Part shown: positions 56,428 to 64,000 of the stretch, in pieces
Numbering within the stretch: position 1 is the stretch's first letter
Layout: each line of letters begins with the position of its first letter
Assembly (NCBI RefSeq): GCF_013334205.1
Contig: NZ_CP054424.1
Location: 3,554,001-3,618,000, forward strand
Direction of reading: 5' to 3'
Length of the DNA stretch: 64,000 nucleotides
From: Rhodoferax sp. BAB1
GTDB lineage: Bacteria; Pseudomonadota; Gammaproteobacteria; Burkholderiales; Burkholderiaceae_C
Program-made: the position numbers and the translations under genes
Notes under the pieces: generated by a model
Database searches by the model: none
Told to the model about the DNA's origin: nothing
What the model saw: the letters and a program-made list of their open reading frames with translations, nothing else

Positions 56428-57324
56428 ATGCGCCTCGCGGTCTTCACCAAGAACTTTACGAATCCGGCCTACGGCGCGGCGCGCCTGGGCGCGGAACGTG
56501 CGGCTGCGGTTTTCGGCGACGAGGTGCTGCACTTCGTACCCAAGAAGGGTGACGACCCGGTGGAGCAGAGTGCACTGATCGCCGAGGCGCTGGCCTTGCA
56601 GCCGCGGCCCGATGCCTTCGTGTTCTCGCCCGTGCATGCGAGCAAGGTGAATGCGGCGATTGCCCAGGTAGTGGCGGCCGGCATCCCCATGATCGGTTTC
56701 GTCAACCCGATAGCGGCCGCGCCCATGGTGAGTTACGTCAGTTCGGACGATGAGCAACTGGCCCTGGCCATCGCGCGCTACCTGTTCAGACATCTGCAAG
56801 GCCAGGGCCGGGTGCTGGTGGTGACCGGCCCCGAGGAGTCCTACACCAGCCTGGAGCGCCTGCGCGGTTTCCGCGACGCCGCGCGCGAGGTGCCGGGCAT
56901 CGTTCTGGCGGGCCAGATCGCGGGTGACTACGTGCGCGAGACCGCACGGGACCGCACGGCGGCCTGGCTGGGTGCGAACACCGCACCCGATGCGGTGCTG
57001 GTCGCCAACGACATCATGGCCATCGGTGTGCTGGACGCACTCGACGCTGCGGAAAAGACCGCCGCCGTGGTGGGCGTGAACGCGATTCCCCAGGCCATCG
57101 AGGCCATCGCCGCCGGCCGCATGCTGGCCACGGCCGACTTCAATGCCATGCAGATGGCCTATCTGGCGGCCGAATGCGCGGCGCGCCACCTTCGCGGTGA
57201 GCAGGTTCCGAAGGCCATCGAGCTACCAGTGCAGATCGTCGACCAGAGCAACTGCGCCTTGTGGAACCTGCCTTACGAACAGCGCCCCGTCATCACACTC
57301 GAACAACTGAGGAGACAAGCATGA
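56428..57324 (+). CDS. Periplasmic-binding-protein-like protein without signal peptide
   Basis: 298 residues with the two-lobe Peripla_BP_4 pattern: MRLAVFTKNFTNPAYGAARL, a hinge segment IPMIGFVNPIAAAPMVSYVS and DAVLVANDIMAIGVLDAL. It starts straight into the first beta strand, so there is no export signal and no DNA-binding domain. It may be a cytosolic ligand sensor. It follows the SDR by 4 nt and overlaps the next gene by 4 nt (ATGA), so it is translated with the TctC protein. Confidence 0.7.
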   Translation: MRLAVFTKNFTNPAYGAARLGAERAAAVFGDEVLHFVPKKGDDPVEQSALIAEALALQPRPDAFVFSPVHASKVNAAIAQVVAAGIPMIGFVNPIAAAPMVSYVSSDDEQLALAIARYLFRHLQGQGRVLVVTGPEESYTSLERLRGFRDAAREVPGIVLAGQIAGDYVRETARDRTAAWLGANTAPDAVLVANDIMAIGVLDALDAAEKTAAVVGVNAIPQAIEAIAAGRMLATADFNAMQMAYLAAECAARHLRGEQVPKAIELPVQIVDQSNCALWNLPYEQRPVITLEQLRRQA

Positions 57325-58292
57325 AACGACATTTTCTGAAACTGCTCGGCGCCACACTGGCGTCGGTCCTGCTGGGCGCCGCCGCCATGGCGCAGGACTA
57401 CCCGGCCAAGCCGATCCGTCTGGTGGCGCCCTTCGCACCGGGCGGTGCGGTCGACATCCTGGCGCGCATCATCGGGGAGCGCCTGAGCACCCAGTACGGC
57501 CACAACGTGATCGTCGACAACAAACCCGGCGCCAGCGGCCACCTGGGCGCGCAGCTCGTGGCCAAGGCGCCCGGTGACGGCTATACCCTGATGGTGGGCA
57601 CCATCGGCATCCACGCCGCCTACGCTAGCTACAGCAAGCTGACCTACAAGCCCAGCAGCGAACTGCAGCCGGTGCTGGTGATCGGCGAGGCGCCCAATGT
57701 GGTGCTGGTGCCGGCCAACTCGAAGTACAAGACTTTTGCCGATTTCCTGGCCGATGCGAAAGCGAATGCCGGCAAGATCAACTACGCCTCGGCCGGTGCC
57801 GGCTCCTCGGTGCATATGGTCACGGAGCTGTTCCAGCTGGCGATCGGCCAGCGCATGAACCACGTGCCCTACAAGGGCAGCGGCCCGGCCCTGATCGACC
57901 TGATCAGCGGCCAGGTCGACGTGATGTTCGACAACATGTCCTCCGGCATGCCGCACGTGCACAGCGGCAAGCTGCGCGTGCTGGCCGTGACCGGGCCGAA
58001 GCGCGACCCGCGCCTGCCCGAGGTGCCCACCATCGCCGAGGCCGGCGTGCCCGGCTACAGCGGCACCTCCTGGTTCACGCTGGCCGCGCCGGCCAGCATG
58101 CCGGCCGCGCTGGTGGCCAGGCTCAACCAGGACGTGCAGCGTGTGCTGGCCAGCCCCGAAGTGGTGGCGCGCTACGACAAGATGGGCATGAACTACACGC
58201 CCAACAGCCCGGCCGAGGCTGCGGCGTTTTTCAAGAGCGAAACCGAGAAGTGGACCCGCGTGATCGAAGCGGCCAGGATTCAACTCGACTAG
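57321..58292 (+). CDS. TctC/Bug-family substrate-binding protein (first of two)
   Basis: 323 residues from ATG 57321, with AGGAGACAAGC upstream. Signal peptide of about 24 residues ending MAQDY, then PAKPIRLVAPFAPGGAVD and the usual LPEVPTIAEAGVPGY. Its stop codon TAG is the first three bases of the MITE-like element, so the natural 3' end may have been altered. TctA and TctB partners are absent. It lies in an operon with a cytosolic binding-type protein and a second TctC. Confidence 0.9.
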   Translation: MKRHFLKLLGATLASVLLGAAAMAQDYPAKPIRLVAPFAPGGAVDILARIIGERLSTQYGHNVIVDNKPGASGHLGAQLVAKAPGDGYTLMVGTIGIHAAYASYSKLTYKPSSELQPVLVIGEAPNVVLVPANSKYKTFADFLADAKANAGKINYASAGAGSSVHMVTELFQLAIGQRMNHVPYKGSGPALIDLISGQVDVMFDNMSSGMPHVHSGKLRVLAVTGPKRDPRLPEVPTIAEAGVPGYSGTSWFTLAAPASMPAALVARLNQDVQRVLASPEVVARYDKMGMNYTPNSPAEAAAFFKSETEKWTRVIEAARIQLD

Positions 58293-58321
58293 GGCCTGTT
58301 CACACTAATTTTTCAAGATGC

Positions 58322-58420
58322 GTTGTGGATCAAAAAAGTCATGCGGTAGGCGCGTGGACGCCGCCGGGGTCGTCCCCGGCAAGTCCACGCAACACCCCGC
58401 ATGGCTTTTTTGGCCACAAC
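58322..58420 (+). other. Element hairpin 1
   Basis: Nested complementary segments: CAAAAAAGTCATGCGG (58331-58346) with CCGCATGGCTTTTTTG (58397-58412), GCGTGGAC (58352-58359) with GTCCACGC (58383-58390), and GCCGGGG with CCCCGGC around a short loop. As RNA it would be a very stable rod. Confidence 0.75.
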
Positions 58421-58428
58421 CCGAAGGG

Positions 58429-58527
58429 AACGGGGTGAAAACAGCGCCACTCGTTGTTGCACTCCTAACCCAGGCGGACAGCCTGGGCGTCGTCGCGCGC
58501 CTAGATTGGCGCTGTTTTCACCCCGTT
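58429..58527 (+). other. Element hairpin 2
   Basis: AACGGGGTGAAAACAGCGCC (58429-58448) pairs perfectly with its complement at 58508-58527. An inner stem is CCCAGGC-GGACA-GCCTGGG (58469-58487). Confidence 0.75.
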
Positions 58528-58578
58528 CGCAATTGAGGAATTAGTGTGAACAGGCCCTAACCAACGAAGGAGACAAGC

Positions 58579-59550
58579 ATGCTGAAAAAACTGATCCATA
58601 CATTGCTGGTGACGGGCCTGCTGGCCGCCGGCGTCTGTGCCCAGGCCCAGGACGTTTTCCCCTCCAAACCGGTCAAGATCGTCGTGCCCTATGCGGCCGG
58701 CGGTCCGGCCGACCTGCTGGCCCGCGGCGTGGCCGAGAAGCTGGGCCCGCGCCTGGGCCAGCCCGTGGTGGTGGAGAACAAACCGGGCGCCGGCGGCCAC
58801 ACCGGTGCCGAGCAGGTGGCCAAGGGCCCGGCCGACGGCTACACCCTGGTGCTGGCCACCATCGCTCACAACGGCGCGGTGGCGCTGTACCCCAAGCTGC
58901 GTTACGACCCGCTGAAGGAACTCAAGCCGGTTGTCCTGCTGGCCGAGGCGCCCAGCATCCTGATCGTCAAGCAGGACCTGCCGGCCAGGTCCGTGCAGGA
59001 GCTGCTGGCTTTGGCCCGGGCCCAGCCTGGCAAGCTGACCTACGGCTCGGCGGGTAATGGTTCGGCCATGCACATGGCGGCCGAACTGTTCCGCTACATG
59101 AGCAAGGTGGACTACGTGCACGTGCCCTACCGCGGCGGCGCGCCGGCCATGGCCGACCTGCTGGGCGGCCAGATCGACATGCTGTTCGAAAGCCTGGGCA
59201 CGGCCCATCCGCAGCTCAAGGGCGGCAAGGTGCGCGCGCTGGCCGTGACCGGCACCAGCCGCAGCCCCAGCCTGCCCGATGTGCCCACGGTGGCCGAAGC
59301 CGGCGTGCCCGGTTACGCCTCGGTGCCCTGGTACACGCTCTCGGTGGCCAGCGGCACGCCGGAGGCCGTGGTCAACAAACTCAACACCGAACTCAACGCC
59401 GTGCTCAAGGACAAGGACCTGGTGCAGCGCTGGGACGGCCTGGGCATCATGGCCCTGGGCGGTTCGTCGGCCGATGCGCTCAAGCGCAACGAAGCCGAGA
59501 CGGCGAAATGGACGGCCGTGATCAACGCGGCCAACATCAAGCTCGATTGA
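58579..59550 (+). CDS. TctC/Bug-family substrate-binding protein (second of two)
   Basis: 323 residues, GAAGGAGACAAGC before ATG 58579. Signal peptide ends AQAQDV; the mature part begins FPSKPVKIVVPYAAGGPAD, with HVPYRGGAPAMADLLGGQID and LPDVPTVAEAGVPGYA later. It is a clear paralogue of the protein encoded at 57321 but diverged, so the two may bind different carboxylates. The flavoprotein gene follows after 4 nt. Confidence 0.9.
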   Translation: MLKKLIHTLLVTGLLAAGVCAQAQDVFPSKPVKIVVPYAAGGPADLLARGVAEKLGPRLGQPVVVENKPGAGGHTGAEQVAKGPADGYTLVLATIAHNGAVALYPKLRYDPLKELKPVVLLAEAPSILIVKQDLPARSVQELLALARAQPGKLTYGSAGNGSAMHMAAELFRYMSKVDYVHVPYRGGAPAMADLLGGQIDMLFESLGTAHPQLKGGKVRALAVTGTSRSPSLPDVPTVAEAGVPGYASVPWYTLSVASGTPEAVVNKLNTELNAVLKDKDLVQRWDGLGIMALGGSSADALKRNEAETAKWTAVINAANIKLD

Positions 59551-59554
59551 ACTG

Positions 59555-61018
59555 ATGCGGCAGGAGCAGCTGTTTGACGTGGTGGTGGTCGGCGGTGGCG
59601 GCGCCGGCCTGGCCGCCGCCATCGAGGCGCGCGAGAGCGGGCGCAGTGTGCTGCTGCTGGAGAAGAACCCGGCCCTGGGCGGCTCCACCGCCTGGTCCAT
59701 CGGCTCGGTGACGTCCAGCGGCACGCCGCACCAGAAGAAGCGCGGCATCGTCGACAGCCCGGCCGATCACTGGGCCGACATGCCGGGGTTTGCCGGCGAG
59801 CTCGATGCGCGCGACAACCCCGAGCTGCGCCGCATCCTCTGCAACGAGATGCCCGCCACCTTCCAGTGGCTGCTCGACTCCGGCGTGCGCTTCATGGGTC
59901 CCATGCCCGAGCCGCCGCACCGCCAGCCGCGCATGCACAACGTGCTGCCCAATTCGCGCTCCTTCATCTACCACCTGGGCCGGCGCGCACGCCGCGTGGG
60001 CGTGGAGATCCGCACCAGCATGCGCGTGACCGCGCTGTTGCAGGAGGACGGCCGCATCACCGGCGTGGACGCCGAGGGCGAGACCGGCCTGATGCGCTAC
60101 ACGGCACGTGGTGGTGTGGTGCTGGCCGCAGGTGACTTCACCAACGGCCCCGAGTTCAAGGCGCGTTTCATGGGAGCGCAGGAGGCCAAGGTGGAGGGCG
60201 TGAACCTCACCGCCACCGGCGACGGCCAGCGTCTGGGCGAGAGCCTGGGCGGGACCATCGTCAACGGCGACCTGGCCCTGGGCCCCGAGATCCGTTTCAT
60301 CGCACCGGCCACCGAGACCTTCGTGCGGCGCCTGCCGCCCTGGCGCTGGCTGGCGGTCTTCATGCAGTGGTCGCTGGACCACCTGCCGCAGGCCATCCTG
60401 CGGCCCTTCATGATGAAGTTCCTGACCACGGCGCTGGCGCCTTCGACCACGCTGTTCGAGCAGGGGGCCATCCTGGTCAACCAGCGCGGCGAGCGCTTCG
60501 GCAGCGAGCTGGACAAACCCGCCTGGCGCCTGCCCGACCAGCCCGGCAAGGTCGGCTACATCGTGATCGACCAGACGCTGGCCCAACAGTTCTCGGCCTG
60601 GCCGCACTTCGTGTCCACGGCGCCGGGCATCGCCTATGCCTACATCCCGGACTACCGCCAGAACCGGCCCGACGTCTACGCCGAGGCGCCCACGCTGGCC
60701 GGGCTGGCCAGCCAGCTGGGCATGGACGCGTCGGTGCTGGCGAGCAGCGTGGCGGCGGCCCCGGTGCGCCCTCTGGGCGTGGGGCCTTACGTGGCGCTGG
60801 GCCCGGTGCGTTCGGTGTTTGTGCACAGCGAGGGCGGCCTGATGGTGGACAGCCAGCACCGTGTACTGGGCGCCGACGGCCGGCCCGTGACGGGCCTGTA
60901 CGCCGCGGGTTCCACCGGCCAGGGCGGCCTGCTGCTCAAGGGCCATGGCCACCATCTGGCCTGGGCTTTTGTCTCGGGCCGGCGTGCTGGCCGCCTGGCG
61001 GCCCAGGCCGTGCGCTGA
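59555..61018 (+). CDS. FAD-dependent oxidoreductase, fumarate reductase/ketosteroid dehydrogenase type
   Basis: 487 residues of the FAD_binding_2 family. N-terminal dinucleotide loop VVVGGGGAGLAAAIEA (residues 11-26), then LLLEKNPALGGSTAWSIGS, typical of flavoproteins that desaturate or reduce C-C double bonds. The C-terminal GLYAAGSTGQGGLL-LKGHGHHL closes the FAD site. It lacks a Tat signal, so it acts in the cytosol. The electron partner could be the TcuB protein at 63438. Confidence 0.85.
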   Translation: MRQEQLFDVVVVGGGGAGLAAAIEARESGRSVLLLEKNPALGGSTAWSIGSVTSSGTPHQKKRGIVDSPADHWADMPGFAGELDARDNPELRRILCNEMPATFQWLLDSGVRFMGPMPEPPHRQPRMHNVLPNSRSFIYHLGRRARRVGVEIRTSMRVTALLQEDGRITGVDAEGETGLMRYTARGGVVLAAGDFTNGPEFKARFMGAQEAKVEGVNLTATGDGQRLGESLGGTIVNGDLALGPEIRFIAPATETFVRRLPPWRWLAVFMQWSLDHLPQAILRPFMMKFLTTALAPSTTLFEQGAILVNQRGERFGSELDKPAWRLPDQPGKVGYIVIDQTLAQQFSAWPHFVSTAPGIAYAYIPDYRQNRPDVYAEAPTLAGLASQLGMDASVLASSVAAAPVRPLGVGPYVALGPVRSVFVHSEGGLMVDSQHRVLGADGRPVTGLYAAGSTGQGGLLLKGHGHHLAWAFVSGRRAGRLAAQAVR

Positions 61019-61137
61019 CCCGGGCCTGGGGCCCGGGCCATCACAACTTGTGATACCCCCCCTTGCGCCAGAGGGCTCGCGCGGGCCGGGCGCCCGGTAT
61101 ACAGTTCAAATCCTCAGCTTTGTGGACACCCCAGATC

Positions 61138-61893
61138 ATGGATTTGCAACTCAAGGACAAGACGGCGCTGGTCACCGGCGCCAGCGCGGGCATCGGCCGT
61201 GGCATCGCCAAGACCCTGGCCGCCGAAGGCGTGCGCCTGGCCATCACGGCGCGCCGTGTGGACAAGCTCAAGGAAGTCGCCGCCGAGATCGTGGCTGCCG
61301 GCGGCCACGCCCCGGTGCTGATCGAGCAGGACATGTACGCGGCCGACGCCGCGCAGAACCTGGCCCGGGCTGCCATCCAGGGCCTGGGGCACGTGGACAT
61401 CCTGGTCAACAACGCCGGCGGTTCGCGCAGCTTCAAGGACCTGCACGTGAGCGAAGAGCAGTGGCAGGAAGCCATCACGCTGAACTTCCATCGCCCGCGC
61501 CAGCTGGGCGACGCCCTGATCGACCAGATGATCGAGCGCAAGTGGGGCCGCATCGTCTGCATCACCGGCAAGAGCGAGCCCGAGCACATCAACGGTGCCT
61601 TCTGCGCCAAGGCCGGCATCCACAGCTGGGCCAAGGGCCTCTCGCGCATGGTGGGCCAGCACGGCATCACGGTGAACTGCGTGCCGCCCGGGCGCATCAT
61701 CTCCGAGCAGATCATGCGCAACTACTCGCCCGAATACCAGAAGTGGCAGTGCGAGAACGAGATCCCCGTGGGCCGTTATGGCGAGCCGGAAGAGCTGGCC
61801 AATCTCGTGACCTTCCTGGCTTCGCCGCGTGCCGCTTACATCACCGGCGCGGTGATCCCGGTCGACGGCGGCCTGCGCAAGTACCAGTTTTGA
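61138..61893 (+). CDS. SDR-family protein lacking the catalytic Tyr
   Basis: 251 residues from ATG 61138. The cofactor-binding loop VTGASAGIGRGIA and NNAGGSRSF are intact. At the active site the sequence is NGAFCAKAGIHSWAKGL: Lys158 is kept, but the Tyr position four residues before it is Ala154, and the usual Ser region reads CITGKSEPEH. It may therefore bind NAD(P) without standard SDR chemistry or use another residue. It is preceded by a 120-nt gap with no clear promoter. Confidence 0.82.
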   Translation: MDLQLKDKTALVTGASAGIGRGIAKTLAAEGVRLAITARRVDKLKEVAAEIVAAGGHAPVLIEQDMYAADAAQNLARAAIQGLGHVDILVNNAGGSRSFKDLHVSEEQWQEAITLNFHRPRQLGDALIDQMIERKWGRIVCITGKSEPEHINGAFCAKAGIHSWAKGLSRMVGQHGITVNCVPPGRIISEQIMRNYSPEYQKWQCENEIPVGRYGEPEELANLVTFLASPRAAYITGAVIPVDGGLRKYQF

Positions 61894-61896
61894 AGC

Positions 61897-61990
61897 ACCC
61901 CTGTGGCGGCCCGAAGGCCGCCTTCCCCCTCAAGGGGGCAACGCCAGTGGCCCGGCCAAGCCGGTTCCACGGCATTCCCCGAGGGGGCCT
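61897..61990. repeat. Palindromic repeat (type B) after the atypical SDR gene
   Basis: Second copy of the repeat at 55580. Shared pieces are GGCCG-CTTCCCCCT-AGGGGG, ACGCCA, GGCCCGGC and AAGCCGGTTCC. Extra hairpin TTCCCCGAGGGGG at its end. It fills most of the 142-nt gap before tcuA. Confidence 0.7.
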
Positions 61991-62035
61991 GTTTCACGCG
62001 TCACGAGTCGCGTACGACGCTATGGAGCAACTGAT

Positions 62036-63451
62036 ATGAGTCTAGATGTTTTGGTCATCGGAGGTGGCAACGCCGCCCTGTGCGCCGCGCTGATGGCCCG
62101 CGAGGCGGGCGCCAGCGTGCTGCTGCTGGAGTCCGCGCCGAAAGAATGGCGCGGCGGCAATTCCATCCACACGCGCAACCTGCGCTGCATGCACGATGCG
62201 CCACAGGACGTGCTGGTGGATGCCTACCCGGAAGAGGAGTTCTGGCAGGACCTGCTCAAGGTCACCGGCGGCATCACCAACGAACACCTGGCGCGCCTGA
62301 CCATCCGCGCTTCTTCCACCTGCCGCCCCTGGATGATCAAACACGGTGTGCGTTTCCAGCCCTCGCTGTCGGGCACGCTGAGCCTGTCGCGCACCAATGC
62401 CTTTTTCATGGGCGGCGGCAAGGCCCTGGTCAACGCCTATTACCGTAGCGCCCAGCAGCTGGGCGTACAGATCCGCTACGAATCGCCGGTGGACCGGCTC
62501 GAGATCGTGGACGGACAGTTCAAGGCGGCTTACGTCAAGGGCGAGCGCATCGAGGCCAGGGCCTGCGTGCTGGCCGCCGGCGGTTTCGAGTCCAACCGCG
62601 AATGGCTGCGCGAAGCCTGGGGCCAGAACGAGCGTGGCGAATGGCCGGCCGACAACTTCTTGATCCGCGGCACGCGTTTCAACCAGGGCGTGCTGATCAA
62701 GGACATGATGAAACATGGCGCCGACATGATCGGCGACCCCTCGCAGTCGCATTGCGTGGCCATCGATGCGCGCGCGCCCGAATACGACGGCGGCATCTGC
62801 ACCCGCATCGACTGCGTCTCGCTGGGGGTGGTGGTGAACCGCGACGCCCGGCGTTTCTACGACGAGGGCGAGGACTTCTGGCCCAAGCGCTACGCCATCT
62901 GGGGCCGCCTGGTGGCGCAGCAGCCGGGGCAGATCGGCTACTCCATCATCGACAGCAAGGCCGTGGGCCGTTTCATGCCGCCGGTGTTTCCCGGCGTCAA
63001 GGCCGACAGCCTGCCGGAACTGGCGCGCAAGCTGGGCCTGGACGAGGCCGCTTTCATGCAGACCCTGAACGCCTACAACGCGGCCTGCCGCGTCGGCACC
63101 TTCGACCACACGGTCATGGACGACTGCCATACCGAAGGCATCGCGCCGGCCAAGACCCACTGGGCCCGGCCGCTGGACACCGCGCCCTACTACGGCTACG
63201 CGGTGCGCCCGGGCATCACCTTCACCTACCTGGGGCTCAAGGTCAACGACCGCGCCGCCGTGCATTTCGGCGGCCAGCCCAGCGACAACCTGTATGTGGC
63301 CGGCGAGATGATGGCCGGCAATGTGCTGGGCAAGGGTTACACCGCCGGCGTCGGCATGTCCATCGGCACGGCTTTTGGCCGCATCGCCGGCACCGAGGCG
63401 GCCCGCGCCGCCCTGAACACCAAGACGGAGCAAGAACGTGTTGCAGCTTGA
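62036..63451 (+). CDS. tcuA: FAD-dependent tricarballylate dehydrogenase TcuA
   Basis: 471 residues. FAD-binding start [20 protein letters not shown] (6-25), then [12 protein letters not shown] and [20 protein letters not shown] near the C-terminus, the TcuA signature. TcuA oxidises tricarballylate to cis-aconitate in Salmonella. ATG 62036 starts just after the repeat; its end overlaps the TcuB start by 14 nt, so the two are translated together. Other tricarboxylate-like substrates are possible. Confidence 0.9.
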   Translation: MSLDVLVIGGGNAALCAALMAREAGASVLLLESAPKEWRGGNSIHTRNLRCMHDAPQDVLVDAYPEEEFWQDLLKVTGGITNEHLARLTIRASSTCRPWMIKHGVRFQPSLSGTLSLSRTNAFFMGGGKALVNAYYRSAQQLGVQIRYESPVDRLEIVDGQFKAAYVKGERIEARACVLAAGGFESNREWLREAWGQNERGEWPADNFLIRGTRFNQGVLIKDMMKHGADMIGDPSQSHCVAIDARAPEYDGGICTRIDCVSLGVVVNRDARRFYDEGEDFWPKRYAIWGRLVAQQPGQIGYSIIDSKAVGRFMPPVFPGVKADSLPELARKLGLDEAAFMQTLNAYNAACRVGTFDHTVMDDCHTEGIAPAKTHWARPLDTAPYYGYAVRPGITFTYLGLKVNDRAAVHFGGQPSDNLYVAGEMMAGNVLGKGYTAGVGMSIGTAFGRIAGTEAARAALNTKTEQERVAA

Positions 63452-64000
63452 GACTTTGACCCGCGAAGCGCGGGCCCTGGCCAACGGCGAGGTGCTGCCC
63501 GGCAGCCCCGAGGCCGAAGTGGCACGCCAGCTGCAGATCTGCAACGGCTGCCGTTATTGCGAAGGCTTCTGCGCCGTGTTCCCGGCCATGACACGCCGGC
63601 TGGAATTCAACGCGGCCGACGTGCACTACCTGGCCAACCTCTGCCACAACTGCGGGGCCTGCCTGCACGCCTGCCAGTACGCGCCGCCACACGAATTCGC
63701 GATCAACGTGCCCCAGGCCATGGCCCAGGTGCGGCTGCAGACCTACACGGACTACGCCTGGCCGCCCTCGCTGGGCCGGCTCTACCAGCGCAACGGTCTC
63801 ACGCTGTCCATGGCCACGGCGGGTGCGCTGGCCTTTTTCATGCTGCTCACGCTCTGGCTCAAGGAAACGCTGTGGCGCGTGCCGCCGCAGGCGGATTTCT
63901 ACAGCATCTTCCCGCACAACCTGCTGGTGGGTCTGTTCGCACCGGTTTTCCTCTACGCCGTGCTGGCCCTGAGCCTGGGCGTGCGTCGTTTCTGGCGCGA
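63438..64000 (+). CDS. tcuB: Citrate/tricarballylate utilization protein TcuB (partial)
   Basis: The first 187 codons are in the window and the gene runs off the right edge. GTG 63438 is the start. Two [4Fe-4S] Cys motifs are visible: [12 protein letters not shown] (Cys35, 38, 41, 45) and [12 protein letters not shown] (Cys69, 72, 75, 79). The membrane segments that follow begin near residue 130. TcuB re-oxidises TcuA and passes electrons to the quinone pool. Confidence 0.9.
   Translation, partial: MLQLETLTREARALANGEVLPGSPEAEVARQLQICNGCRYCEGFCAVFPAMTRRLEFNAADVHYLANLCHNCGACLHACQYAPPHEFAINVPQAMAQVRLQTYTDYAWPPSLGRLYQRNGLTLSMATAGALAFFMLLTLWLKETLWRVPPQADFYSIFPHNLLVGLFAPVFLYAVLALSLGVRRFWR

Larger units (their letters stand above)
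58290..58559. mobile_element. MITE-like element with terminal inverted repeats and two long hairpins
   Basis: A 270-bp element bounded by 21-bp perfect inverted repeats (core GGGCCTGTTCACACTA) at 58290-58310 and 58539-58559. Each end begins and ends with TA, so a TA target duplication of IS630/Tc1 type is possible. Inside are hairpin 1 (58322-58420, with GTTGTGG pairing to CCACAAC) and hairpin 2 (58429-58527, with a perfect 21-bp stem). No transposase is encoded. It sits between two TctC genes and donates the first gene's stop codon. Confidence 0.8.

Noticed and set aside
58318..58536. Small open frames through the MITE-like element
   Set aside because: They run through hairpin sequence, have no ribosome-binding site and no protein-like composition.

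Overview
The window is GC-rich, densely packed bacterial chromosome. Protein content points to a betaproteobacterium of the order Burkholderiales, most likely family Comamonadaceae. The indications are the purE-purK-Sua5 block, a uvrA / MFS / ssb block, many Bug/TctC solute-binding proteins, and short GC-rich palindromic repeats. No rRNA, tRNA, CRISPR array, prophage or complete insertion sequence was seen. The assignment is an inference from gene content, not from a database search.

Layout. 1-8.7 kb: housekeeping genes (thioredoxin-type co-chaperone, purE, purK, Sua5/TsaC, SemiSWEET, PBP4, EamA exporter, tsaB, rimI, a family-4 uracil-DNA glycosylase with a disrupted N-terminus, ThpR). 8.8-11.5 kb: a MarR regulator and a vanillate-demethylase-type vanAB pair behind a promoter with two tandem palindromes. 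11.5-17.9 kb: pyrF, a CigR-like lipoprotein, uvrA, an MFS transporter and ssb. 18-24.6 kb: a leftward sugar-acid operon (TctC protein, PdxA-like enzyme, enolase-superfamily dehydratase, 2-keto-3-deoxy-pentonate dehydratase, 2-oxoglutarate-semialdehyde dehydrogenase) with a divergent LysR gene. 24.6-30.2 kb: an RND efflux operon ending in DUF2892, OsmC and CsoR-family genes, behind a palindromic promoter; this is the best candidate for an undescribed stress-response system.

30.2-42.3 kb: purine uptake and breakdown. A BMP-type nucleoside ABC transporter and an adenosine/adenine deaminase lie leftward. XdhA, XdhB and an 8-oxoguanine deaminase lie rightward, and XdhC faces them. Both the xanthine and the 8-oxoguanine route end in urate. 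42.3-43.9 kb: a toxin-antitoxin pair and an AT-richer DUF5677 gene, probably acquired. 43.9-47 kb: mnmA and two paralogous LysR genes arranged tail to tail.

47-64 kb: a large rightward catabolic cluster of unknown substrate. It holds a branched-chain-amino-acid-type ABC transporter (permease and both ATPases fused in one protein), a cupin, an aldehyde dehydrogenase, a TPP-dependent enzyme, two SDRs (one without the catalytic Tyr), a signal-less periplasmic-binding-type protein, two TctC proteins, a flavoprotein and tcuAB (tricarballylate dehydrogenase and its electron-transfer partner, cut by the window end). A 270-bp MITE-like element with perfect terminal inverted repeats and two long hairpins separates the two TctC genes. 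Other palindromic repeats lie inside xdhA (in frame), between xdhA and xdhB, inside the uracil-DNA glycosylase gene (breaking its frame), and after two genes of the catabolic cluster.
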